The notes beneath the pieces are model-generated. The model was not told the origin of the DNA. It ran no database searches and saw only the letters and a program-made list of their open reading frames with translations. Both the position numbers and the translations under genes were made by a program. From Maribacter sedimenticola (GTDB lineage Bacteria; Bacteroidota; Bacteroidia; Flavobacteriales; Flavobacteriaceae): a DNA stretch of 64,000 nucleotides. Positions 26,311-35,320 of the stretch are shown in pieces. The first letter of the stretch is position 1, and each line of letters begins with the position of its first letter. The stretch is taken from the NCBI RefSeq assembly GCF_900188415.1, contig NZ_FZNV01000006.1:102106-166105 (forward strand), in the 5' to 3' direction.

Positions 26311-27039
26311 ATGAACATTTATATTTTTGAAATCATTGGTACAGCAATGTTAATTTTAATTGGTAACGGTATTGTTGCCAATTTGGTATTAAAAGGAACC
26401 AAAGGAGGGGATTCCGGTTGGGTGGGTATATCCCTTGCGTGGGGTATAGCTGTATTTATAGGTGTTTTTATATCTGCTGATATTAGTGGTGCACACCTAA
26501 ATCCGGCAGTAAGCATAGGGCTTGCCACAGCCGGTAAATTTTCATGGAATTTAGTGCCGGGATATATTGTAGCGCAAATCATTGGTGCAATGATCGGTAA
26601 CCTTTTGGTTTGGTTGACCTATAAAAAGCAGTATGAAGCTACAGAAGATGAAAATGCAATATTGGCCACCTTTTCTACGGCACCAGCGATCAGAAGTCCG
26701 TTCTGGAATCTGGTTACGGAAATTATAGGTGCATTTGCCTTGGTATTTGGGGTATTCTATATAGCAGGCGGTTCCGTAGGTGATAATGCCGTATCGTTGG
26801 GTTCTTTGGACGCTTTGCCGGTAGCCCTTTTGGTAATGGGTATTGGCTTTGGACTTGGCGGTCCTACGGGATATGCCATTAATCCTGCACGTGATCTTGG
26901 CCCACGTCTAATGCACGCACTACTTCCTATAAAACACAAAGGAAAAAGTGATTGGGGCTATGCTTGGGTACCTGTTGTAGGGCCAATATTTGGTGGTGTT
27001 TTAGCAGCCCTACTTTACATGTTGATCGAGACTATTTAA
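26311..27039 (+). CDS. MIP-family channel, aquaglyceroporin-like
   Basis: This 242-residue protein has six membrane segments and the two half-helix NPA boxes, HLNPAVSIG near residues 60-68 and INPARDLGPR near residues 190-199. The Asp after the second NPAR box is the feature that separates glycerol facilitators (GlpF-type) from water-only aquaporins. It should pass glycerol or other small polyols across the inner membrane. No glycerol kinase is nearby. It is 199 bp from the upstream gene and 10 bp from the esterase downstream, so it probably starts an operon running to 30244. Confidence 0.94.
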   Translation: MNIYIFEIIGTAMLILIGNGIVANLVLKGTKGGDSGWVGISLAWGIAVFIGVFISADISGAHLNPAVSIGLATAGKFSWNLVPGYIVAQIIGAMIGNLLVWLTYKKQYEATEDENAILATFSTAPAIRSPFWNLVTEIIGAFALVFGVFYIAGGSVGDNAVSLGSLDALPVALLVMGIGFGLGGPTGYAINPARDLGPRLMHALLPIKHKGKSDWGYAWVPVVGPIFGGVLAALLYMLIETI

Positions 27040-27049
27040 ATTAATAGCT

Positions 27050-27925
27050 ATGAAAACAATATCTATATTTACCTGTTTTTTACTTTACATGAATAGCATT
27101 GCCCAAGAAATTATTGAACTGCCCTATTCCACAGACTCCCAAGTTACATGGCATACGGAGGAAAAAGAATTTTATTCAGAAATATGGCAAACCCAAGTGG
27201 TGACGAACGTATCCGTTCCCCGTTTAGAGATATATAAGGCCAATAACCCAAATGGTACGAGCGTCATAGTAGCCCCTGGCGGAGGACTTTATGGACTGAG
27301 TATAGAAAGTGAAGGCAGGGAAGTTGCAAAATGGTTAAATGATAGGGGTATTACTGCATTTGTCCTTAAGTATAGATTGGTACCCACAGGTGTAGATGGC
27401 ATCAAGGAAATTAGTGATGAATCTGTCAGCAATCCTGCTAAAATTGGGGAGCGTGTAAAACCGGTCTTGCCCTTGTCCATTGCAGACGGGCTTGCGGCCG
27501 TAAATTATGTTAGGACCAACGCCAAAGAGCTTGGGCTAGACCCCAATAAAATTGGCTTTATGGGATTTTCCGCCGGTGGTGCGGTGACCATGGGCGTTAC
27601 ACTAAACTACACCATCGCAGATAGACCGGATTTTATAATTCCCGTCTATCCTTGGATGACCGTGGTAGGAGATTTTGAAGTTCCGGAAGATGCGCCGGCC
27701 ATGTTGGTAATCTGTGCATCGGACGACCCCTTACAATTGGCAAAACCAAGTGCGGCATTGTATATGGCATGGTTGGAAAACAACAAAACCGCAGGATTGC
27801 ACATGTATTCTAAAGGAGGGCATGGCTTTGGAATGAAAAAACAGGATTTGGCCTCAGATGATTGGATTGCCCAATTTTATTCATGGGCACTTACAGAGGG
27901 GTTTACCACGGTAAGTGCAAATTAA
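27050..27925 (+). CDS. Secreted alpha/beta-hydrolase, BD-FAE/acetylxylan esterase-like
   Basis: This 291-residue protein has a Sec signal ending near residue 19 (NSIAQE). The alpha/beta-hydrolase domain has the oxyanion stretch VIVAPGGGLYGLS near residues 72-84, nucleophile GFSAGGA near residues 174-180, a catalytic Asp in VICASDDP and a His in GGHGFG near residues 258-263. This is the BD-FAE/dienelactone-hydrolase-like group found with carbohydrate-degrading enzymes, removing acetyl or feruloyl groups. It sits between the MIP channel and an SGNH hydrolase, which fits glycan deacylation. Confidence 0.9.
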   Translation: MKTISIFTCFLLYMNSIAQEIIELPYSTDSQVTWHTEEKEFYSEIWQTQVVTNVSVPRLEIYKANNPNGTSVIVAPGGGLYGLSIESEGREVAKWLNDRGITAFVLKYRLVPTGVDGIKEISDESVSNPAKIGERVKPVLPLSIADGLAAVNYVRTNAKELGLDPNKIGFMGFSAGGAVTMGVTLNYTIADRPDFIIPVYPWMTVVGDFEVPEDAPAMLVICASDDPLQLAKPSAALYMAWLENNKTAGLHMYSKGGHGFGMKKQDLASDDWIAQFYSWALTEGFTTVSAN

Positions 27926-27946
27926 CAAAAAACCGATATAAGATTT

Positions 27947-28621
27947 ATGTATAGAACACCCTTTAAACTACTACATCTTTTAGCCTTTTGCATACTGTGC
28001 GGCACTTTTGGCACACAGGCACAATTAGAAAACAGTTTTAAGGATGAAGTAGCCCAGATCAATAAAAAATATGACTCTATTTGGGATTCACAAAGAGAGA
28101 CCATTGTTTTCACAGGTAGTTCCAGTGTGCGTTTATGGAAAGGTCTGGAAGAGCGTTTTGCCGACCATCAAATTCTGAATACAGGATTTGGGGGCTCCCA
28201 ATCATCTGACCTACTCTATTTTTTGGACACTTTGGTATTAAAATATAGCCCTAAAAAGGTATTTATTTATGAAGGCGACAATGATTTATGGGCCAAAAAA
28301 AGACCAAATCAAGTTATTGATACGACCGAAGAAATCATCCGTCGAATAAAAGCGCACAATCCAGGTACTAAGATTATATTGATAGCTGCAAAGCCCAGCA
28401 TTAGTAGATGGAAGATACGTGGAAAATATAAACGGTTAAACAGAAAGATGGAACGCTTATCCGGCAAGGACACCAATTTATTTTTTGTAGACGTGTGGAA
28501 CCCTATGCTGGAGAATAAAAAACTAAGAACCGATATTTTTATCGAAGATGGGCTACATATGAATCAAAAAGGATATGACATATGGTATAATGCCATGATA
28601 AACTTAGTCGAGAACCAATAA
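27947..28621 (+). CDS. Secreted SGNH/GDSL hydrolase
   Basis: This 224-residue protein has a signal peptide ending near GTQAQ (residue 26) and SGNH blocks: the nucleophile region IVFTGSSSVRLW near residues 53-64, a GxND-like block (YEGDNDLW) near residues 105-112 and DGLHMNQKGYDIW near residues 205-217 with catalytic Asp and His. Many relatives deacetylate or deacylate glycans. It is distinct from the TesA-like lipoprotein at 4919. The gene follows the alpha/beta-hydrolase by 21 bp and precedes the GH20 enzyme by 9 bp. Confidence 0.92.
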   Translation: MYRTPFKLLHLLAFCILCGTFGTQAQLENSFKDEVAQINKKYDSIWDSQRETIVFTGSSSVRLWKGLEERFADHQILNTGFGGSQSSDLLYFLDTLVLKYSPKKVFIYEGDNDLWAKKRPNQVIDTTEEIIRRIKAHNPGTKIILIAAKPSISRWKIRGKYKRLNRKMERLSGKDTNLFFVDVWNPMLENKKLRTDIFIEDGLHMNQKGYDIWYNAMINLVENQ

Positions 28622-28630
28622 TTAGAAATA

Positions 28631-30244
28631 ATGATCAAAACCTTTAGCATAAGAAGTATTTGTTTTCTTGCAATTACTTTGATATGTATTGCCTGTACTG
28701 AAAAAAAGAAAGCACGTATACCAATGCCCACTACGGATTTATCCGTCAACAGCTTAATTCCCAAACCATTAAAGACAATACCAACAAACTCCGCCTTTGC
28801 CCTTGACCAATTTACGGCAATCTACACGTCAACAAATGCTATAGGATTTGAAGAGGTAGGAAAGTTCTTGTCCCAAAAATTGAACGACCATACCAAGTTG
28901 ACCATTCCCGTTAATACCGAAGGCAACAATACGGTTGAAAGAATTATTTATATTAATCAATCTGATAGTTTGGAAATGGCTGCACCAGAAGCCTACCAAT
29001 TATACATCAATCAAGATTCCATTATCATCAATGCCAACAATTCTGAAGGTGCCTTTAGGGGAATACAGACCCTGCGCCAATTAATTCCAATACAAAGCAA
29101 TGACACCTTGGCACCACAACAGATTTGGCCGGTACCATCCGGTAAAATTTATGATAATCCCAATTTTGCATATAGAGGATCAATGCTTGATGTAGCTAGA
29201 CATTTTTTTAGTGTAGAAGATGTTAAAAAATACATTGACCTATTGGCCTATTACAAGATAAATGTACTTCATTTACATTTGAGCGATGACCAAGGATGGA
29301 GAATAGAAATTAAATCTTGGCCCAAACTTACGGAAATTGGTGGGCAAACCGAGGTTGGTGGTGAATCTGGTGGATTCTACACCCAAGAAGAATATAAAGA
29401 GATCGTTGCGTATGCGGCAGAACGTTATATGACCATTGTACCTGAGATCGATATGCCTGGCCACACCAATGCAGCTTCTGTAGCCTATCCCTTTTTAAAC
29501 GGAAACGGGAAGACCCCAAAACCATATGAAGGTACCCGAGTAGGCTTTAGCACGTTTGATACTAGAAAAGATACCGTGTATGCCTTTATAGATGATGTGG
29601 TTAGGGAAATTGCCGCAATTACACCCGGACCCTATTTTCATGTAGGTGGAGATGAAAGCCACGTTACCAAAAAGAACGATTACATTTATTTCATCAATAA
29701 AGTAGAGAAAATTGTTCAAAAGCATGGAAAGAGAATGATTGGTTGGGACGAAGTTGCCATAGCCAATGTAGATGAAACTTCCATTTCACAATGGTGGGCC
29801 AGTGAAGAAAATGCTAAAAAAGCGGTAGAAAAAGGGATGAAGGTAATAGTATCGCCTGCCAATAAAGCCTATTTGGATATGCAATATGATACCCTATCCA
29901 AATTTGGACTGCACTGGGCAGCATATATACCTGTGGATACGGCCTATACCTGGTCCCCTGAGGAATATGGAATTCCAAGGGAAAATATTCTAGGAGTGGA
30001 AGCCCCATTATGGTCAGAGACTATCAGTACAATTGATGAGCTGGAATATTTAGCTTTTCCAAGGATAATAGGGTACTCTGAACTTAGCTGGAGCATACCC
30101 GATAACAGAAATTGGGAAGATTACAAAGTCCGTCTTGCAGAACAGGCACCATTTCTTGACCGTATGGATGTTAAGTATTATCGTTCTCCTCTCATTGATT
30201 GGAAAAAGAGCGATTATACTTACGAAACCATAATAAAAGATTAA
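28631..30244 (+). CDS. GH20 beta-N-acetylhexosaminidase lipoprotein
   Basis: This 537-residue enzyme releases terminal GlcNAc or GalNAc from chitin fragments, glycoproteins or peptidoglycan by substrate-assisted catalysis. It has a lipoprotein signal (IACTE, Cys22), a GH20b-type N-terminal domain (about 38-155), then the catalytic barrel with the HLSDDQGWR block and HVGGDES, where Asp341-Glu342 are the catalytic pair. Late Trp residues form the acetamido pocket. It is the last gene of the MIP-esterase-SGNH-GH20 run. A bidirectional terminator follows at 30251. Confidence 0.96.
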   Translation: MIKTFSIRSICFLAITLICIACTEKKKARIPMPTTDLSVNSLIPKPLKTIPTNSAFALDQFTAIYTSTNAIGFEEVGKFLSQKLNDHTKLTIPVNTEGNNTVERIIYINQSDSLEMAAPEAYQLYINQDSIIINANNSEGAFRGIQTLRQLIPIQSNDTLAPQQIWPVPSGKIYDNPNFAYRGSMLDVARHFFSVEDVKKYIDLLAYYKINVLHLHLSDDQGWRIEIKSWPKLTEIGGQTEVGGESGGFYTQEEYKEIVAYAAERYMTIVPEIDMPGHTNAASVAYPFLNGNGKTPKPYEGTRVGFSTFDTRKDTVYAFIDDVVREIAAITPGPYFHVGGDESHVTKKNDYIYFINKVEKIVQKHGKRMIGWDEVAIANVDETSISQWWASEENAKKAVEKGMKVIVSPANKAYLDMQYDTLSKFGLHWAAYIPVDTAYTWSPEEYGIPRENILGVEAPLWSETISTIDELEYLAFPRIIGYSELSWSIPDNRNWEDYKVRLAEQAPFLDRMDVKYYRSPLIDWKKSDYTYETIIKD

Positions 30245-30250
30245 TAGTTT

Positions 30251-30277
30251 AAAGCCTCGATTATAACGAGGCTTTTT
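30251..30277. terminator. Bidirectional terminator between GH20 and the regulator
   Basis: AAGCCTCG (30252-30259) and CGAGGCTT (30267-30274) pair perfectly around a 7-base loop, with an A-run on the left and a T-run on the right. The right arm lies inside the last codons of the minus-strand response regulator, so the stem is part of that coding sequence. Confidence 0.85.
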
Positions 30278-30665
30278 TTGTTCTATTTGCCTTATTAGCG
30301 TGAATTTCCTTTAGTATAGAATTCAACGCATTGAAATCTATAGGTTTTTCCATATAGTCCATTACATTATCATAAGTTGCTGCCATGAGCCTATCTTCCG
30401 GTCTTCCAGAAGAGGTGGTAATGATTATGGGTACGTTGGAACAAAGGTTTTCACGTTCTTTCGCTTCCAAAAAGTCCCACCCGTCCAATACAGGCATATT
30501 CACATCAAGTAGTATGATATCGGGGCACATATTAGACCGTAAAAAATCCAAGCCTTCCTGTCCGTTAAGGGCCACGTTAATATTTTTAAATCCAAATTTT
30601 TCCAATGTGGATTTAGAAATGAAATTGGTGATTTCATCGTCTTCGATTATTAATATTTTTATCAT
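30261..30665 (-). CDS. CheY-like response regulator paired with the PAS kinase
   Basis: This 134-residue receiver domain has Asp9-Asp10 in LIIEDDE, phosphoacceptor Asp54 in LLDVNMPVLDGW, the Thr in IIITTSSGRP and the Lys of MEKPIDF. There is no output domain. It starts 18 bp after the histidine kinase stop, so the two form a two-component operon and probably act by protein-protein signalling. Its final codons overlap the terminator at 30251-30277. Confidence 0.95.
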   Translation of the reverse strand: MIKILIIEDDEITNFISKSTLEKFGFKNINVALNGQEGLDFLRSNMCPDIILLDVNMPVLDGWDFLEAKERENLCSNVPIIITTSSGRPEDRLMAATYDNVMDYMEKPIDFNALNSILKEIHANKANRTKKASL

Positions 30666-30683
30666 TTTTATAAATATTCTAAA

Positions 30684-31799
30684 TTATAATTGTATTCTAA
30701 ATTCCGTTCCTTTATTCTTTTTACTGCTAACCTCTATCTTACCGCCGTTTTCACTAACGATGGAATTCATGATATAAAGTCCTATGCCCAACCCCTCTAC
30801 ATGGGTATGCATTCTTTTAAACAATAGAAATATTTTGTCTGCCAGATTTTGGTCAAAGCCCAGGCCGTTGTCCTTAAAGGTTAAAATGGTTTTTCCGTTT
30901 ACTTTTTTAGTTGAGATACGAATACTTAATTTTCTATTGTGATGGCGGTACTTTAAAGCATTGGACATCAAATTTTGCAGTATACTCTCTAATTGTACCG
31001 GATTATATTCTATGCTAGGGCAGCTAGAAAAGTCTTCCTTTATAATAGTTCTTCCTTCAATAATTTCTTGAGAATGGCTTAACTTGATTTTACCGATCAC
31101 ATCGGCAAAAACCATTTCTTCTGTATACTCGCTAAAGTTCGATTTTATACTGATGACCTGGTTTAACGCTCTAATCTTGTCACACATAACTTTTGTAACG
31201 ACCTGCATTTTCTCAACTACGGGATAAATTTCAGTCGAACCCGGATCGGCCGTCAAGACCATTTCCAGCAAGCTTTTTAAATTGGTAAGCGGAGCTCTAA
31301 GATCATGGGCGGCAACATAGGAAAAGTCCTTTAATTCCTGATTTTTACGTTGTAAATTTTGATTGACCTCCTTTAAGGAAGTTTGGGTACTTTTTAATTT
31401 GGCAATGGTTTCCACTAAACTAGTGACATCTAAGGTAGACACCCCTAAATATTCACCTATTTTAAAGGCCCTTACCATAAACTTAAATTCAACGTTGGCA
31501 CCTTTGAACAATAGTTCGTCAAAACCAATTGGCACGCCGGTCTCTATAACCTTTTTGTAAGCATCATAGCGTTTGGTACCTTCCAGATAGGGAAAAATAT
31601 CCAATAGATTTTTACCTATAAAATTTTCTTTGTTGATCCCTAAGGTTTTGGCACCTGCATGGTTTACGCCCACAAAATTCATATCACCATCCAAAATCAC
31701 AAAAGGTGAATGGGCATTTTCAAAAAATGCACTTTTTATATCGTTGTTAATTTCGTCTATACTATTCTTGACCATTTTTACAAGTACTACATTGAACAC
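30684..31799 (-). CDS. Cytoplasmic PAS-domain sensor histidine kinase
   Basis: This 371-residue kinase has an N-terminal PAS domain (about 20-125, with DGDMNFVGVNHAGAKTLG), a short coiled linker, then the HisKA dimerisation domain with phospho-accepting His in VAAHDLRAPL near residues 158-167 and an ATPase domain with N-box NLMSNALKYR, G1 DNGLGFD and G2 GLGIGLYI. No membrane segment is predicted, so it senses an internal cue through PAS. ATG choices are 31799 and 31775 (residue 9), and I cannot decide between them. It feeds the CheY-like protein downstream. Confidence 0.94.
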   Translation of the reverse strand: MFNVVLVKMVKNSIDEINNDIKSAFFENAHSPFVILDGDMNFVGVNHAGAKTLGINKENFIGKNLLDIFPYLEGTKRYDAYKKVIETGVPIGFDELLFKGANVEFKFMVRAFKIGEYLGVSTLDVTSLVETIAKLKSTQTSLKEVNQNLQRKNQELKDFSYVAAHDLRAPLTNLKSLLEMVLTADPGSTEIYPVVEKMQVVTKVMCDKIRALNQVISIKSNFSEYTEEMVFADVIGKIKLSHSQEIIEGRTIIKEDFSSCPSIEYNPVQLESILQNLMSNALKYRHHNRKLSIRISTKKVNGKTILTFKDNGLGFDQNLADKIFLLFKRMHTHVEGLGIGLYIMNSIVSENGGKIEVSSKKNKGTEFRIQL

Positions 31800-31920
31800 T
31801 AATTTATAGTGCTAAGGTCTAGAGTATTACGTTGAATCTTTTGTGTTTTAGGTTATTTGAAAGGAAACTATCGGGGAATTACCGTTAACTGTCGTTGAAA
31901 CCGTTTTATCGATAAACAAA

Positions 31921-31952
31921 AAAGCCTCGATTTATTAAAATCGAGGCTTTTT
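31921..31952 (-). terminator. Terminator of the DUF5606 gene or operon
   Basis: A perfect 13-bp stem (31921-31933 with 31938-31950) around a 4-base loop is followed on the minus strand by a T-run. It ends the ruvX-DUF1919-def-DUF5606 run. Its first twelve bases are identical to those starting at 30251. Confidence 0.9.
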
Positions 31953-31971
31953 AAATTCTATTAGAGTATTG

Positions 31972-32400
31972 CTATTCTTCTTCAGAAGCTGCTTCCTTAT
32001 CTTTCTCTTCGCTTGTAAAGTCCGTTATATCGTTATCAACCAGTATATTGTACCACTGTATTATTTTTTTGATATCACTTACATATACACGATCCTCATC
32101 ATAATTAGGCAACACCTCAAAAAAGTATTCCTCTAATTTTATTTTTTCATCTTTATGGCCTACTGCAGTCTTACCCCCATTTTCTTTGGTCTGTATCTTT
32201 TGAAAAACCTCTCTTAAAGGTACTTCTTCCTCAAGGGTATAGATAGCTATTTCAGAAAGTACACTTACACTGCTACGTAGGCTTACCGTAACCCTCTTAC
32301 CATCTAATAATGATTCCGCTACAAATCCTGTCCTGGTTTGTGTTATCAATTTATATAAACCTGGTTTTCCAGCAACGGACAATATTTTCTCTAAACCCAT
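31972..32400 (-). CDS. DUF5606 family protein
   Basis: This 142-residue cytoplasmic protein matches the DUF5606 family, with the start MGLEKILSVAGKPGLYKLI and the SLLDGKRVTVSLRSSVSVL block. It has an SH3-like N-terminal part, a predicted helical middle and an acidic tail. Its function is unknown; it is typical of Flavobacteriia and often found beside def and ruvX, as here. It ends at a strong terminator. Confidence 0.92.
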   Translation of the reverse strand: MGLEKILSVAGKPGLYKLITQTRTGFVAESLLDGKRVTVSLRSSVSVLSEIAIYTLEEEVPLREVFQKIQTKENGGKTAVGHKDEKIKLEEYFFEVLPNYDEDRVYVSDIKKIIQWYNILVDNDITDFTSEEKDKEAASEEE

Positions 32401-32458
32401 AGTATATTTTAAATTTAAGTCGACAAAGATTATACTTTTCTATTAATTACAAAGAGAA

Positions 32459-33049
32459 TTAACGTCCTTTTTTTAAAGCTGGAAATTTCATTCTATAATC
32501 TACTGTAATCTTCCCCTTGGATATGTTTGTCAACCTGCCCTTTAACATTCTTTTCTTCAATGCAGATAATTTATCCGTAAAGAGAATACCTTCAATATGA
32601 TCATACTCATGTTGTATAACCCTGGCCAAAAGACCATCAAAGGTTTTGGTATGCTGCTTGAAATTTTCATCTAAATAGGTTACCTGTATGGTACCTTTTC
32701 TATTTACATCCTCCCTAACATCCGGTATACTAAGGCAACCTTCGTTAAACGCCCATTCATCACCTGTTTCTTCGGTTATCTTGGCATTGATGAACACTTG
32801 TTTAAAATCCTTTAATTGTAGTTGCTCATCCTTTGTAAGGTCCTCATCATCTGAAAAAGGTGTGGTATCAACAAGGAATAAACGAATGGGAAGTCCAATT
32901 TGTGGCGCTGCAAGTCCTACTCCGCTAGCATTGTACATTGTTTCCCACATATTGGAAATCAACTCGTTTAATTTTGGATATTCCTTATCAATATCCGTAG
33001 CAACTTTTCTCAATACGGGATCACCGTATGCAATAATGGGTAAAATCAT
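32459..33049 (-). CDS. def: Peptide deformylase
   Basis: This 196-residue enzyme removes the N-formyl group from new proteins. The three family motifs are present: GVGLAAPQIG near residues 44-53, EGCLSIP near residues 105-111 with the metal-binding Cys, and QHEYDHIEG near residues 146-154 with the HExxH. Length and C-terminus fit type I/III enzymes of Bacteroidota. The start is 3 bp after the DUF1919 stop, so it is in the same transcript as ruvX and the inserted gene. Confidence 0.98.
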   Translation of the reverse strand: MILPIIAYGDPVLRKVATDIDKEYPKLNELISNMWETMYNASGVGLAAPQIGLPIRLFLVDTTPFSDDEDLTKDEQLQLKDFKQVFINAKITEETGDEWAFNEGCLSIPDVREDVNRKGTIQVTYLDENFKQHTKTFDGLLARVIQHEYDHIEGILFTDKLSALKKRMLKGRLTNISKGKITVDYRMKFPALKKGR

Positions 33050-33051
33050 AT

Positions 33052-33735
33052 TTACGCTTTAAATCTTGTTCTAATTACAGTTTTATCATTTAACCAACGA
33101 ATCATATCAAAATACAAAAAACTTAGTTTGAATCTTTTTTTGCCGTTGGGTGCACTCCCTTTTTTCTTCAAAGGGTCTTTTATAAATTTTATATGCCGAC
33201 GGTTGCATAAACCATCAATACGTTCAAATGAAAAAGACAATTTGTTCTTAAAATCCATTTCGTGAAACTCCTTAATGTCATTAGAAGTAACGTTACGCCG
33301 ATCACATATGGTGTAAAAATAATTATCCTTGGACACTTTTAACATTCGTTGCTTTCTTCTCTCCCATTTTTCACGCGCCTCATTTTCATTGTCATAATGT
33401 TGAAAATGTATTTCAACATCGCCAAGTAAGCCTATAGGGTGGTTGTTATAAGCATCTGGATATTTAGAAATTTCAATAAACCTTAATTGCTTATGTATAT
33501 ATTCATCAAAATTACGCAGCAATTTCATGTAACAAGGGCCATATAGAAATAGTCCAACAAAAGGAGTATTATAAGGTTTTCCCAACCATTGATATGCTTG
33601 TCCTCCCCAGCAATTTCTAGAAATCAATACAAAATCCGTATTCCTTAATCTGTCCCGATCATTTTTTTGATAAAAGGAAGAGAATATTTTGCGGAATTTT
33701 CGCTTTATGAATATTTCCAATCGTTGCAACATCAT
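33052..33735 (-). CDS. DUF1919 protein, surface-polysaccharide type
   Basis: This 227-residue soluble protein matches DUF1919, typical of capsule or exopolysaccharide clusters, with the VLISRNCWGGQAYQWLGKPYNTPFVGLF block near residues 37-64 and the PIGLLGDVEIHFQHY segment near 101-115. The function is unproven. It is unexpected between ruvX and def, which are usually adjacent in Flavobacteriaceae. It overlaps ruvX by 4 bp and lies 2 bp from def, so the insertion kept the operon intact. The three glycosyltransferases at 35321-37844 suggest a link to glycan synthesis. Confidence 0.87.
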   Translation of the reverse strand: MMLQRLEIFIKRKFRKIFSSFYQKNDRDRLRNTDFVLISRNCWGGQAYQWLGKPYNTPFVGLFLYGPCYMKLLRNFDEYIHKQLRFIEISKYPDAYNNHPIGLLGDVEIHFQHYDNENEAREKWERRKQRMLKVSKDNYFYTICDRRNVTSNDIKEFHEMDFKNKLSFSFERIDGLCNRRHIKFIKDPLKKKGSAPNGKKRFKLSFLYFDMIRWLNDKTVIRTRFKA

Positions 33736-34148
33736 ATACCACTTTTTCCTAAATACGATTGTAAAATTATGGTTGCGCTGATTTCATCTATCAATGCCTT
33801 GTTTTTCCGTTGCTTCTTCTTTAGTCCGCCGTCAATCATGGTCTGGAAGGCCATTTTAGAGGTAAACCGCTCATCATGACGTTCTATTTCTATGGTAGGA
33901 AAAGTTGTTTTAAGCTTTTCTACAAAAGGTTGAATGTACATTTCAGATTCTGATGAGGAATTATCCATTTGTTTAGGCTCCCCTACTACGATCAATGAAA
34001 CGTGTTCCTTCTTAAAATAATCGGTCAAAAAAGAAAAAATGTTGGAAGTCTCTACAGTAGTAAGACCAAATGCTATCATCCGCATTTCATCAGTTACCGC
34101 CAAGCCAATTCGCTTAGTTCCATAGTCAATTGCAAGAATCCTTCCCAA
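33732..34148 (-). CDS. ruvX: Putative Holliday junction resolvase RuvX/YqgF
   Basis: This 138-residue RNase H-fold protein starts MGRILAIDYGTKRIGLAVTD with the conserved Asp, contains the GEPKQMD segment and DERFTS block, and ends with DEISATIILQSYL, the typical YqgF tail with acidic residues. It is proposed to act in 16S rRNA 5' end processing and/or junction resolution. It heads the run ruvX-DUF1919-def-DUF5606 and diverges from dapD. A TATTTTTG box (34169-34162) might drive it. Confidence 0.95.
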   Translation of the reverse strand: MGRILAIDYGTKRIGLAVTDEMRMIAFGLTTVETSNIFSFLTDYFKKEHVSLIVVGEPKQMDNSSSESEMYIQPFVEKLKTTFPTIEIERHDERFTSKMAFQTMIDGGLKKKQRKNKALIDEISATIILQSYLGKSGI

Positions 34149-34223
34149 ACTTAATTTTTGGCAAAAATAAAGGATAATTTGTTATATGTGCTTTTGCGAA
34201 TGGTGAATTCATCTTCTTCAACT

Positions 34224-34231
34224 TATATTTG
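34224..34231 (+). promoter_or_regulatory. Candidate -7 box of dapD
   Basis: TATATTTG fits TAnnTTTG and lies 18 bases before the ATG at 34250. A TTTTG at 34192-34196 is the nearest -33 candidate, but the 27-base spacing is longer than usual. Confidence 0.3.
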
Positions 34232-34249
34232 ATAAAATTTTTGAAGAAA

Positions 34250-35065
34250 ATGACAGAACTGAGAGCACATATTGAAAAAGCTTGGGATAACAGAGACCTA
34301 TTAAAAGAGGCCGCCACCCAAGAACAAATTAGAAAAGTAATTAATTTATTGGATGCAGGCGAGCTTAGGTGTGCCGAACCAACAACCGATGGATGGCAGA
34401 TTAACGAATGGGTCAAGAAGGCAGTGGTCATGTATTTTCCAATACAAAAAATGGAGACTCTGGAAGCCGGTATTTTTGAATACCATGATAAAATGCCATT
34501 GAAAAGAGGCTATGCCGAAAAAGGTATCCGTGTGGTGCCCAATGCCGTGGCAAGACATGGATCATATATTTCCGCAGGTACTATTTTAATGCCAAGTTAT
34601 GTCAATATTGGTGCCTATGTAGATGAGGGCACTATGGTAGATACTTGGGCCACCGTTGGTAGTTGTGCCCAAATAGGCAAAAACGTTCATTTAAGTGGTG
34701 GTGTGGGTATTGGTGGGGTTCTGGAACCATTACAGGCTGCTCCGGTAATCATTGAGGACAATGCCTTTATAGGTTCTAGGTGCATTGTCGTTGAAGGCGT
34801 ACGTGTGGAAAAAGAGGCCGTATTGGGCGCAAATGTAGTATTGACCGCTTCTACAAAGATTATTGATGTAACCGGTGAAACACCCGTGGAAAGAAAAGGG
34901 TTGGTACCTGCACGCTCTGTAGTTATTCCTGGAAGCTATACCAAAAAATTTCTGGCAGGAGAGTTTAATGTTCCCTGCGCGTTGATTATTGGAAAAAGAA
35001 AGGAAAGTACCAACAAAAAAACTTCACTTAATGACGCGTTGAGAGAATATGATGTTGCTGTTTAA
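34250..35065 (+). CDS. dapD: 2,3,4,5-tetrahydropyridine-2,6-dicarboxylate N-succinyltransferase
   Basis: DapD makes N-succinyl-2-amino-6-ketopimelate in lysine and diaminopimelate synthesis. The protein has an N-terminal helical domain, then a left-handed beta-helix of hexapeptide repeats (VNIGAYVDEGTMVDTWATVGSCAQIGKNVHLSGG) between about residues 115 and 220. The frame opens at a TTG (34229), but the ATG at 34250 gives the 271 residues normal for the family and starts MTELRAHIEKAW. It is monocistronic, with a strong terminator at 35086. Confidence 0.97.
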   Translation: MTELRAHIEKAWDNRDLLKEAATQEQIRKVINLLDAGELRCAEPTTDGWQINEWVKKAVVMYFPIQKMETLEAGIFEYHDKMPLKRGYAEKGIRVVPNAVARHGSYISAGTILMPSYVNIGAYVDEGTMVDTWATVGSCAQIGKNVHLSGGVGIGGVLEPLQAAPVIIEDNAFIGSRCIVVEGVRVEKEAVLGANVVLTASTKIIDVTGETPVERKGLVPARSVVIPGSYTKKFLAGEFNVPCALIIGKRKESTNKKTSLNDALREYDVAV

Positions 35066-35085
35066 ATAATTAACAACTATATATC

Positions 35086-35136
35086 ACCTCTCCAATTACC
35101 TGATTACCAACGGATAATTGGAGAGGTTTATTTTTT
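35086..35136 (+). terminator. Intrinsic terminator after dapD
   Basis: A perfect 13-bp stem (35086-35098 with 35115-35127) around a 16-base loop is followed by a T-rich tail. Confidence 0.9.
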
Positions 35137-35273
35137 AGGCCATTTTGTTTGAAAATAAACGCAACCATTTAAAAAAATTACCTCTATATTATATGTAGGA
35201 ACAAGCAAATGCTATATAGGGAATTTGTAAGAATTTTAGTCGTTTACACAATTTTTTAATTCCTTTTTTGTTA

Positions 35274-35281
35274 TAACTTTG
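35274..35281 (+). promoter_or_regulatory. Candidate -7 box of the WaaE-like GT2 gene
   Basis: TAACTTTG matches TAnnTTTG, 39 bases before the ATG at 35321. It is identical to the box at 17031, but no TTG is found at the right distance upstream. Confidence 0.35.
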
Positions 35282-35320
35282 TTCACTCCGGTTTGAGTAA
35301 ACCTACCAATTTGGAAATTT

